Source: an uncultured Clostridia bacterium (GTDB lineage Bacteria > Bacillota > Clostridia > Christensenellales > CAG-917). From it: a stretch of DNA of 33,849 nucleotides. Positions 25,662 to 32,400 of the stretch are shown in pieces (positions within the stretch are counted from its first letter, which is position 1; each line of letters opens with the position of its first letter). The notes beneath the pieces are model-generated. The model was given only the letters and a program-made list of their open reading frames with translations. It was not told where the DNA came from and did not search any database. The stretch covers positions 1 through 33,849 of the forward strand of contig CANQNQ010000014.1 in NCBI GenBank assembly GCA_947625225.1, given 5' to 3'. A program made the position numbers and the translations under genes.

Positions 25662-28377
25662 GGGGGGGTGCGGGTGCTTGTTTTATGGGAGTAATTACAT
25701 CGGGTGTGAAATATTGAGAGTTTCCAATATTTATGCCCAGCTCGGAAGGCGCGATTTTGGGTGTTGCATCTTCATTTCTAGTTGCAGACGACTCAATAAC
25801 CGTAGCAGCAACTTCTTCTGCGACGCGCATAGTTGCTTGTTGGTTGTAGAACAGTTTTTCGTATTCCTCGCGGCGGACGACGGTATCCCACCCGCCGATC
25901 TCGTCCGAGACGTGTTTTTCGATGCCCGTATATGAGAGCGAACTGTCCTCATATCGCTTGAATTTGAATATTGCGTCATTCATTAGGCTGGCATTGAACA
26001 CGCCGATAGAGCACAAAAGGTTGAAGTCGTTGACATTGAGCCCCGTAACCTTTTTGAAAAGCCCCGGTTCAAGCTGCGTGATGACGTCTTTGAGCGACCT
26101 CTCGCGGTAGTCGGTGAGATACATGAAAATCGGCACGCGCGTCGCAAATTTGATGAGTTTTTCCTGAATTTGCTTGCGCATGGACTTGTATTCTTTCTCC
26201 TCGTCGGTGAGCTCCTTCTTTTCTTTGGGCGAGAGTTTTTCTCCTTCCTTCTTCGCTTTTTTGACCGCCTCAGACTTGTTTATGATGGTCTCGATGTCCG
26301 AATTGAGCGAGCGGAAGCCCTCTATACGCATGAGCGCGTCCAATGCCTCTTTATTGTTCAGCAGGCGGGTGAGCGTTTCGTTGTCTACATTGACAAGCAG
26401 CGCGGACTCCCAACGTTTGGCAAGCAGCGTCGCGCTTGTGCCAGCCATGGCGATGTCAAGGACATCCTGCGCGTTGATCTGTTTCATGGTCGAGCCGTCG
26501 TAGGCGAGTACGGGCAGGAAGGATATGAACTCCGCGACCTTCTTTTCGGGATTGCTCTCCTCGACATTGAGGCGGCAGGAGTAGTCGGAGATCTGTCTCA
26601 GCGCGCGGTCGAGCGCGAAGTCGAAGATGTAGCACTCCTCTTTCATGATTTGTCTTTCGCCCTTGTCGTCAACGATTTCCCACGGGGACTGCACGCGGAA
26701 TGCGGCTTGAAAATATGTCTCGGGAGACTTGAGGTTGCGCAGCATAAATATCCCTGTCCACGGGCGAATTGTGACGCCTGTAGTGAGTTTTCCGCAAGAG
26801 AGCGTAATCGTTTTTGTTTCAAGCGGGTCGCCCATAGACGCCAGGACGGGACGCAGCGCGTCAAGTCCTATACCTGCCGTCGCCCCCGCGCAGACGTTGA
26901 TCTTGTAGCTATGATAGAAGGAGTTTTGCTTTTGTCTAAGCAAATTTGCCATCGCCTGGCAACTTGCGACATTTGGCAAAAACCACAATGTATGTGCAAG
27001 CACGCCGAGCAACCTCGCGTCCGAATAGGGCATAGGCGGGCGTTTGTCCTGTCCGAGTTTCAAGTCGTCCACGCTTGATGGCAGATAGGAACCGCGTATG
27101 AGGTCCAGCCACTTTTGCACCTCGTTTTCATAGACGAAGCGCGCCTCCGCGCCCTTGCCTTTGGCGGAGAAAAAGACGTTGAGGTCAAACTCGTCATATT
27201 CGCCCTGCAAGGCGATTTGCCTTATGCTTTCGGGGATGCGGTAGGTCAGCATGACCATGCGCGGTAGGGCGAGATATGGATTGCCGGAGCCTATCCACTC
27301 CGCCTTTGCGCGTTGTTCGTCCGAATATGTCCAATTGTAAATCTGATCCTCTATGAACTCGCCGCTGTTGAGCGCGCGGAATGGCGTCCCCGACAGGTAC
27401 AGATAATACCGCGTGGAAATGGGCAAAAAGCTCTCGTTGTAGGCGTTGTCCGCCTCGGTGCGCTTGTACGCCTCAAAGTCGAAGTCCGCATTCGCCTCGT
27501 CGTCGGGGTCCTCAAACAGCTTTTTGGCGTTTTCGCGCCACGCTCCGAAGTGGTATTCGTCAAATATGACAAGGTCCCATACCTCGGTATGTATAAACTC
27601 GTTTTTCGCCTTTATACCGCCGTTCTCGTTTGTGCCCAGCAAATCCTGGAAGGAGCCGAACACCACGATAGGGCGGGACTTATCGCAATTTGCAAACGCT
27701 ACGTCGATGTTGACGTCCTTTTCATGCGCGTCTTTGTTTGAGACGAACTGCCACCCCTCAAAATCTACGTGGGACATGAGGTCCTCGCGCCATGCGGACT
27801 CCACCGCGGGCTTGAATGTGAGCACAAGCACGCGCTTGAAACTCATCTTTTTTGCAAGCTCATATGCGGCAAACGTCTTGCCAAAGCGCATCTTTGCGTT
27901 CCACAAAAACTTGGGCGGCTTTGCGGGCTCGTCTTTGACGGCTTGCGCAAAATACGCCATAGTGCGCTGTACAGCGACCACCTGTTCGGGCCGCATTTTG
28001 AAGTTTTGTGTACGTCCTTCATTTGACACAATACCGTCTTTAAGTTCTAAAATCGCGGCATAAACATCATTTTTGGCGCAAAGAAACCATTCATTTCTGT
28101 CCTCGCCCTCGTTGAGCCGACGGAAACCTTTGCGCCTCAATATGGCGTGCACATCGCCGTCACGAAAACACGTGCCGTCCGCGCGCATAGCGGATTCTTT
28201 GAGCACGATCCTGAATTTCAGCCCGCTTGTGTGCGTCTGCTCTTTCACACGCGTTTCCACGTCCCTCTCGGTGTAGCCGATCTTGAGATACCCCGCGTGA
28301 GAGCTTACGCCAATCAACTCATAGGCGTATATCGTAGGTTTGACATTTGGGCGTTGTTTGAAAAATTCTGTTGGCAT
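25597..28377 (-). CDS. GIY-YIG nuclease / DEAD-box helicase fusion, restriction subunit
   Basis: As read, 926 residues. The N-terminal ~110 residues form a T5orf172/GIY-YIG-like domain (IYAYELIG..., LKIGYTERDVETRV). A superfamily 2 helicase core follows: Walker A AKMRFGKTF (161-169), DEYH (273-276), SGTP (329-332), motif V GKLTTGVTIRPW (529-540) and motif VI QAAFRVQSPW (557-566). A charged helical region follows (about 690-780). It likely translocates on DNA and cuts it in concert with the two upstream methyltransferase genes. The ATG at 28377 lacks a Shine-Dalgarno sequence. The last ~25 residues come from a shifted frame after the C7 run (25662-25668); the intact form would be 965 residues. 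Confidence 0.85.
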   Translation of the reverse strand: MPTEFFKQRPNVKPTIYAYELIGVSSHAGYLKIGYTERDVETRVKEQTHTSGLKFRIVLKESAMRADGTCFRDGDVHAILRRKGFRRLNEGEDRNEWFLCAKNDVYAAILELKDGIVSNEGRTQNFKMRPEQVVAVQRTMAYFAQAVKDEPAKPPKFLWNAKMRFGKTFAAYELAKKMSFKRVLVLTFKPAVESAWREDLMSHVDFEGWQFVSNKDAHEKDVNIDVAFANCDKSRPIVVFGSFQDLLGTNENGGIKAKNEFIHTEVWDLVIFDEYHFGAWRENAKKLFEDPDDEANADFDFEAYKRTEADNAYNESFLPISTRYYLYLSGTPFRALNSGEFIEDQIYNWTYSDEQRAKAEWIGSGNPYLALPRMVMLTYRIPESIRQIALQGEYDEFDLNVFFSAKGKGAEARFVYENEVQKWLDLIRGSYLPSSVDDLKLGQDKRPPMPYSDARLLGVLAHTLWFLPNVASCQAMANLLRQKQNSFYHSYKINVCAGATAGIGLDALRPVLASMGDPLETKTITLSCGKLTTGVTIRPWTGIFMLRNLKSPETYFQAAFRVQSPWEIVDDKGERQIMKEECYIFDFALDRALRQISDYSCRLNVEESNPEKKVAEFISFLPVLAYDGSTMKQINAQDVLDIAMAGTSATLLAKRWESALLVNVDNETLTRLLNNKEALDALMRIEGFRSLNSDIETIINKSEAVKKAKKEGEKLSPKEKKELTDEEKEYKSMRKQIQEKLIKFATRVPIFMYLTDYRERSLKDVITQLEPGLFKKVTGLNVNDFNLLCSIGVFNASLMNDAIFKFKRYEDSSLSYTGIEKHVSDEIGGWDTVVRREEYEKLFYNQQATMRVAEEVAATVIESSATRNEDATPKIAPSELGINIGNSQYFTPDVITPIKQAPAPPQSGIRLFKSHSRDSRYSREIR
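25662..25668 (-). repeat. C7 homopolymer causing frameshift in the restriction helicase
   Basis: Seven G on the plus strand (seven C in the mRNA) lie inside codons for Pro-Pro-Gln. With six, the frame continues into the conserved-looking tail to 25479; with seven, translation ends at 25597. Confidence 0.8.
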
Positions 28378-28416
28378 AATGGTTAACTGCTTATTCGAAA
28401 TACTCGCGTATTTAGT

Positions 28417-28992
28417 CTAACATATATCGATATCTTCTACAATATCATTGAAGATCTCTTGCAGAACATTATCAATACATAAAACAGGGCAATCGTTTTC
28501 ATCTATTTGAACATTTTCAATAAGCTCCAACCATTTGATATTAATTTTTTTATGTATTCTAATAAGTTCCAAAAGATTATGCTTTTCATTATCTTTAATT
28601 ATATTCTGAAAATTAAGCACGCCTTTATCAAAATCATGCACATACTCGTTTCGATTTTTTCTTATCTGTAACAACAAACTACGATCATTATCGTCTATTA
28701 AGCCAAAATGCACTGCCCAATCAAAAAGCGAGGCGTTAACATCAAACTTTGTCTTCTTGGACTTTTCTTCCCCGCAATTTACACGTTGGAGAACTTGGGA
28801 TTTCCAAAGGGTATTTTTGTTTTTTTGTAATATAAAACAATAGCCTTTTGATTTGCTTAAATCTGCATATTCCAATTTTGAATAATTTTTTAATTGCTTC
28901 TGTAAATTTTCATATACCATAATATAGTATCCATTAAACAGTAGCCTTGACTTGAAATTCATACTAACACTACTTATATCATAATCACTCAT
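28417..28992 (-). CDS. small HEPN-like protein in the restriction operon
   Basis: A 191-residue, mostly helical, Lys/Asn-rich protein from AT-rich DNA. Residues 104-119 (RSLLLQIRKNRNEYVH) contain R-N-E-Y-V-H, the R-x4-H motif of HEPN ribonucleases (Arg114, His119) in its usual helical setting. HEPN proteins act in abortive infection and toxin systems, often beside restriction genes. I take ATG 28992 (AGGAG seven nt upstream). A GTG at 29025, two nt after the methyltransferase stop and preceded by GGAG, would add 11 residues. It lies 39 nt upstream of the helicase gene. The family match is by eye only. Confidence 0.5.
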   Translation of the reverse strand: MSDYDISSVSMNFKSRLLFNGYYIMVYENLQKQLKNYSKLEYADLSKSKGYCFILQKNKNTLWKSQVLQRVNCGEEKSKKTKFDVNASLFDWAVHFGLIDDNDRSLLLQIRKNRNEYVHDFDKGVLNFQNIIKDNEKHNLLELIRIHKKINIKWLELIENVQIDENDCPVLCIDNVLQEIFNDIVEDIDIC

Positions 28993-29027
28993 AACAGTAC
29001 TCCTATTTGTTGTGTTTTTTATCACGT

Positions 29028-30533
29028 TTACTCCATTGGTCTGATCATAGACTCTATAAAATTTATTTCCTCGTCGGATAAGTTATATTTAGCATACAAT
29101 TCCTCGTCTGTCCACGGTTTTGAGAAATCTTGCATAGGGATGAATGAATATACTCTTGCAAGTGCGTCTTGGGTATTTTTGTGTAAGGTCAACAAAAAAT
29201 GGAAAAATTTAGTTTTAATATATGTACATGCATTTTCTGCTTCCTTTCGTGTCCGATAAGTCCCGAAAACGACATAGGTTTCTGTGCAAATAGAATTGGG
29301 TTCACCTATTATAGGACGAACAATGTCCTCTTGTGCATTTCCTGAGCCTATTGCTTTTGGCGTGTAAATTTTCCATTTATCCAACAAATCTCTATTTTTT
29401 GGAATATAATAGTCCTTCGGCAAATATCCGATTTTTTTATTAGCATAGACTTTAATACTATTCTCACAAGATTTACTTGAAAAATCACTAAAGTTGGTGG
29501 GCAAACCAAATGGGCGTTGTGAACTCACTATGGTTTTGATAGATGTCTCATGTAAAGCGAGCACTTTTCGTAAAATCGGGATGGCACGATTATAACGAAT
29601 AAAAACATCTTGACCTTCTTCCAAAAGCGGTCTGACCGAAACAGAGTCTATTTTATCTTTGATATGTGTAGCAATTTTACAATTTCCTTTATATTCTTTA
29701 TCCCATAAAAAATAGGATACACCGCCTTTGATTTCAACACCGGGGAAACAGTCATTCGCATCATAAAAATCGTGTAGCTCTTTGATATGATTATCATTTA
29801 ACATTTTATCACGGAAAGCGTCCAACCCAAATCCTCCTGTGAACCAACGGGAGGGCGTAATCATAACCAAATAGCGTGGCAGTAGTTTTAAAGATTGCTC
29901 TACAAATCTATGATATAGAGGAATGGCTTGCGCCTGTGCGCCACCTGTTTTTAATTGATAGGGCGGGTTGCTGATTATGACATCAAATTTCATATTGAAA
30001 ATTTCCTCCGGCTTGACAAAGTGGATAAATTCGTAGGCGTGAGTCTCCAGCTCATCGCCGCGGGAATACTCGCTCGCGCTCGCGCCGCAAAAGACGCACT
30101 TGCCGTTTTTCCAGGTGTGCTTGACGCGCCTATAGCGGATGTTACCTTCGGCAGTCTTGAATTTCGTGACGGAAAATTCGCCATTCGGATATTTGCTGCA
30201 ATACACCCCGCGGCGGGAGAGTAGGCTTGTAAGCTCTGTTATGGCAATGCCATACAATTGCTTGTGAAAGATGTGGTCCACGCGCTCCTGCAGATCGGGG
30301 AATTGCCTCTCCAACCCTTTTATAAGCCGCTTTGCGATCTCCCTCAAAAACACGCCCGTCTTGCATGCGGGATCCAAAAAGGTAGTGTCAGGGTTTTGGA
30401 AAAGCTCCTGTGGCAGCATGTCCAGCATCTCGTTGACGATTTCGGGCGGCGTAAAAACCTCGTCGTTGCTTAGATTAGCAAGGCAAGAAAGGACATCCGG
30501 GTTGTATACTTTGTTGAAGAGCGTATTATCCAT
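29028..30533 (-). CDS. Eco57I-type N6-adenine DNA methyltransferase
   Basis: A 501-residue S-adenosylmethionine-dependent DNA methyltransferase. Motif X is EVFTPPEIV (25-33), the SAM-binding motif I is [12 protein letters not shown] (52-63), and the catalytic motif IV is NPPYQ (189-193), which marks N6-adenine methylation. A Cys pair (CVFC, 146-149) lies in an insert before motif IV. The C-terminal half (about 280-480) is AT-rich in DNA and would be target recognition. Its start overlaps the end of the upstream methyltransferase-like gene by eight nt, so the two are translationally coupled. Recognition sequence unknown. Confidence 0.9.
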   Translation of the reverse strand: MDNTLFNKVYNPDVLSCLANLSNDEVFTPPEIVNEMLDMLPQELFQNPDTTFLDPACKTGVFLREIAKRLIKGLERQFPDLQERVDHIFHKQLYGIAITELTSLLSRRGVYCSKYPNGEFSVTKFKTAEGNIRYRRVKHTWKNGKCVFCGASASEYSRGDELETHAYEFIHFVKPEEIFNMKFDVIISNPPYQLKTGGAQAQAIPLYHRFVEQSLKLLPRYLVMITPSRWFTGGFGLDAFRDKMLNDNHIKELHDFYDANDCFPGVEIKGGVSYFLWDKEYKGNCKIATHIKDKIDSVSVRPLLEEGQDVFIRYNRAIPILRKVLALHETSIKTIVSSQRPFGLPTNFSDFSSKSCENSIKVYANKKIGYLPKDYYIPKNRDLLDKWKIYTPKAIGSGNAQEDIVRPIIGEPNSICTETYVVFGTYRTRKEAENACTYIKTKFFHFLLTLHKNTQDALARVYSFIPMQDFSKPWTDEELYAKYNLSDEEINFIESMIRPME

Positions 30534-31182
30534 ATTGCTGTACTTTCCTATAATGGGTCACGTATTTTTGAAGGAATGTGCCTTCGTCGCCGGATTGGAT
30601 GGAAAGCTGCACTCCGTCGTCGCTTTGCGCCAGCAGATCCGCAAAAGTGTAGTCGCTGCGTTGCATATTGCTGCCCGTCACAAACGCCCACTCCGAAAAA
30701 ATTATCGGCTCGTCCGTGTCCTGCGCGTTCTCGTCCACGCATTTCAAAGTGAGCGCGTTGCCGCATACAATGTTGCGCTTGAGTATAAATTTCACCGCCT
30801 CGCGCGTGTCCTCATTCACTTCCTTCTTGCAGACGGCGACATACTCCTTGTCCCAAATAGCAAACATACGCGCGCGACAGGCAAGCACGTTGTCCAAAAG
30901 AATGTCCACGCCATAAATCGACGACGCGGCAAGCACGGCATTTTTCTCATAATCGAGAGGGCTTTTCCCATACTTGCGCTTGACGACTGCCAGCTTGCGC
31001 GTGAGTATCTCGGCAAGGAAATTGCCGTCCCCGCAGGCAGGCTCCAAAAAGCGGCTGTCTATGCGGTCGCATTCGTCGCCCACAAGATCGCACATCGCTT
31101 TCACCTCTCGCTCATTCGTGAAAACCTCGCCGTGATCCCGCACTCTTTCCTTTGATTTGGTTTGACTTTTGCCGTTTGACAA
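30526..31182 (-). CDS. small methyltransferase-like subunit lacking the catalytic motif
   Basis: A 218-residue protein with a clear SAM-binding half: motif [11 protein letters not shown] (18-27) and motif [13 protein letters not shown] (45-56), then CGNALTLK. The catalytic NPPY is absent. Proteins of this size are found just before Eco57I-type methyltransferases in restriction loci, so it is probably a partner subunit rather than a broken gene. The start is TTG 31182 with AAAGGA about 10 nt upstream. The promoter at 31215-31243 overlaps operator repeats for the divergent XRE regulator. It overlaps the next gene by eight nt. Confidence 0.8.
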   Translation of the reverse strand: MSNGKSQTKSKERVRDHGEVFTNEREVKAMCDLVGDECDRIDSRFLEPACGDGNFLAEILTRKLAVVKRKYGKSPLDYEKNAVLAASSIYGVDILLDNVLACRARMFAIWDKEYVAVCKKEVNEDTREAVKFILKRNIVCGNALTLKCVDENAQDTDEPIIFSEWAFVTGSNMQRSDYTFADLLAQSDDGVQLSIQSGDEGTFLQKYVTHYRKVQQYG

Positions 31183-31201
31183 TTTTTTGGTTCCTTTAAC
31201 G

Positions 31202-31273
31202 AAATTACGACAATATTATAACGGTAAATCGTTAAGTAGTCAACGGCAAACCGTTAAATGATTGTCGTAATTT
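31202..31273. promoter_or_regulatory. symmetrical operator region between the R-M operon and its regulator
   Basis: Two 14-bp operators, AACGGTAAATCGTT (31220-31233) and AACGGCAAACCGTT (31242-31255), share AACGGYAAAYCGTT and are 22 bp apart, two helical turns. They are enclosed by a perfect 13-bp inverted repeat, AAATTACGACAAT (31202-31214) and its complement (31261-31273). The XRE protein encoded alongside is the natural binder. Confidence 0.75.
31215..31243 (-). promoter_or_regulatory. R-M operon promoter
   Basis: TTGACT (31238-31243), 17 nt, TATAAT (31215-31220) on the complement. One operator sits between the boxes and the other overlaps the -35, so bound regulator should block it. Confidence 0.82.
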
Positions 31274-31277
31274 TGAT

Positions 31278-31283
31278 TATAAT
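31278..31283 (+). promoter_or_regulatory. -10 box of the XRE regulator, leaderless geometry
   Basis: TATAAT (31278-31283) has no good -35; the 17-nt position is TAAATG, just beside the second operator. The ATG begins at the seventh base after the box. The weak -35 next to an operator suggests activation by the regulator itself. Confidence 0.6.
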
Positions 31284-31289
31284 ATTCTT

Positions 31290-31598
31290 ATGGATGTTAT
31301 AAAGCGGATTATACAATTGCGTGACGAACGCAAAATGAGCACTAACGAATTAGCGCTACGATCTGGGATCACACAATCAACTTTGTCTTCGCTTTTGAAT
31401 TCCGATCAAAATTCCCTTCCGCGCATAGATACCTTGATGCGCATATGTACCAATGGCTTTGGCATAACCCTTGCACAATTTTTTCTTGAAGATGAAGCAA
31501 TAGAGGTGTTGAACAATTCCGAAAAGCAAATGCTTACTATCTTCCGTAAACTCTCCCCCAAACAACAGCAGGCGCTCATCTCCGTTTTTCTTGATTGA
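31290..31598 (+). CDS. XRE-family regulator of the R-M locus
   Basis: A 102-residue protein with a helix-turn-helix of the XRE/Cro type (about 5-65: IIQLRDERKMSTNELALRSGITQSTLSSLLN). A short C-terminal helical part follows (NNSEKQMLTIFRKLSPKQQQALISVFLD). It is divergent from the methyltransferase operon across a palindromic operator region, as controller proteins of restriction systems often are. It lacks a Shine-Dalgarno sequence; the -10 box lies seven nt from the ATG. It is somewhat longer than classic C proteins (about 80 residues). Confidence 0.87.
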   Translation: MDVIKRIIQLRDERKMSTNELALRSGITQSTLSSLLNSDQNSLPRIDTLMRICTNGFGITLAQFFLEDEAIEVLNNSEKQMLTIFRKLSPKQQQALISVFLD

Positions 31599-31691
31599 CC
31601 CAAATTTTCACAACTTTTAACACATCAATAACGGCTATCAAATTAAAAATTGCGCTCCCACTTCTGCATACAGCCAAATTGCGCAAAATCA

Positions 31692-31720
31692 TTGACAGCA
31701 CACGCCTTTTATGCTAGTAT
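31692..31720 (+). promoter_or_regulatory. tRNA-Ser promoter
   Basis: TTGACA (31692-31697), 17 nt, TAGTAT (31715-31720). The precursor 5' leader would be about 124 nt, long for a single tRNA. I see no gene in the leader; a small GCCG/CGGC hairpin is all that stands out. Confidence 0.75.
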
Positions 31721-31850
31721 AGATAAGCACAGTGTTGCGCATCCGTTTCGCCATTCGTCGCCCGATACGCCGCCGTTCGGCACAATTCGCAATCGCCCGA
31801 GGAAACGTTCAGGCCGGCGCCAACATATGTGCATCTAATCAATTCGGCGT

Positions 31851-31942
31851 GGAGAAGTACCCAAGAGGCCGAAGGGGCTCCCCTGCTAAGGGAGTAGTAC
31901 GAGAGAATCGTAGCCAGGGTTCAAATCCCTGCTTCTCCGCCA
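31851..31942 (+). tRNA. tRNA-Ser(GCU)
   Basis: The acceptor stem GGAGAAG pairs with CTTCTCC, with discriminator G and an encoded CCA at 31940-31942. The anticodon stem CTCCC/GGGAG encloses CTGCTAA, giving anticodon GCT, which reads AGC/AGU. The long variable arm is typical of serine tRNA. The T loop GTTCAAATCC is normal. Confidence 0.96.
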
Positions 31943-31945
31943 GTC

Positions 31946-31985
31946 AAAACCTAAAACAAACTCTCGAAGTTGGTTTTAGGTTTTT
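31946..31985 (+). terminator. tRNA-Ser terminator
   Basis: AAAACCTAAAAC (31946-31957) and GTTTTAGGTTTT (31973-31984) form a 12-bp stem, then T. Confidence 0.88.
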
Positions 31986-32010
31986 ATTTACTTTATAAAA
32001 GGAGGGAAAA

Positions 32011-32196
32011 ATGAGCGACGAGGAGAGAGCATATCAAGAGTTTTTTGCAAAGACCATACAAAAAGCGCAAGAACTTGAAGATGATTATAGCAAGTTGTCT
32101 CAAAGAAATCAACAACGCTTTTGGCAGGACTTGGCAAAATCGGCAGAAGCCAAAGCCTGGATTGAATTTTTGCGAAATTTTCTGAATCAAATGTGA
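32011..32196 (+). CDS. small helical protein of unknown function
   Basis: A 61-residue, charged protein rich in Gln, Glu, Lys and Trp/Phe, predicted to be all helix with heptad-like spacing. It has no membrane segment and no known motif. AAAGGAGG lies eight nt before the ATG, which is the main reason to believe it. It lies just after the tRNA terminator; no good promoter is visible. It may belong to the mobile segment carrying the recombinase. Confidence 0.6.
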   Translation: MSDEERAYQEFFAKTIQKAQELEDDYSKLSQRNQQRFWQDLAKSAEAKAWIEFLRNFLNQM

Positions 32197-32217
32197 GGCA
32201 TTTTATGCCGCGAAAGG

Positions 32218-32341
32218 CTCTTGTACGGGAGAAAGGAGCGTTGTAGGCTTCTTGCCAAAAGGCAATAAGAAAGCCCCGCAGGGCTTGCGTGTTGGCTCTC
32301 ACAGCCTTTCAACAACGCTCCTGCGAGGCTCCCGTCAAGAG
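32218..32341. repeat. 124-nt cloverleaf-like inverted repeat
   Basis: The outer arms pair in three blocks: CTCTTG (32218-32223) with CAAGAG (32336-32341), ACGGGAG (32225-32231) with CTCCCGT (32329-32335), and GGAGCGTTGT (32235-32244) with ACAACGCTCC (32312-32321). This gives 23 bp with one small internal loop. Inside are three smaller hairpins: TTGCC/GGCAA (32252-32265), GCCC/GGGC (32273-32284) and GGCT/AGCC (32294-32306). It lies between the small ORF and the 3' end of the recombinase. It may be a structured RNA, a mobile hairpin element or a terminator; the strand is not certain. Confidence 0.7.
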
Positions 32342-32368
32342 TAACGTGGAATAAATTGCCGACGTCCA

Positions 32369-32400
32369 AATCAAATTTTCATTTCTATCAAAATTTGATT
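32369..32400 (-). terminator. hairpin overlapping the recombinase stop codon
   Basis: AATCAAATTTT (32369-32379) and AAAATTTGATT (32390-32400) with a 10-nt loop. It includes the stop codon. The T tract is short, so it is a weak candidate. Confidence 0.35.

Noticed and set aside
31988..32302. 104-codon frame on the minus strand over the small ORF and cloverleaf repeat
   Set aside because: It crosses the structured repeat and a plus-strand gene with a good ribosome binding site; composition is not protein-like.
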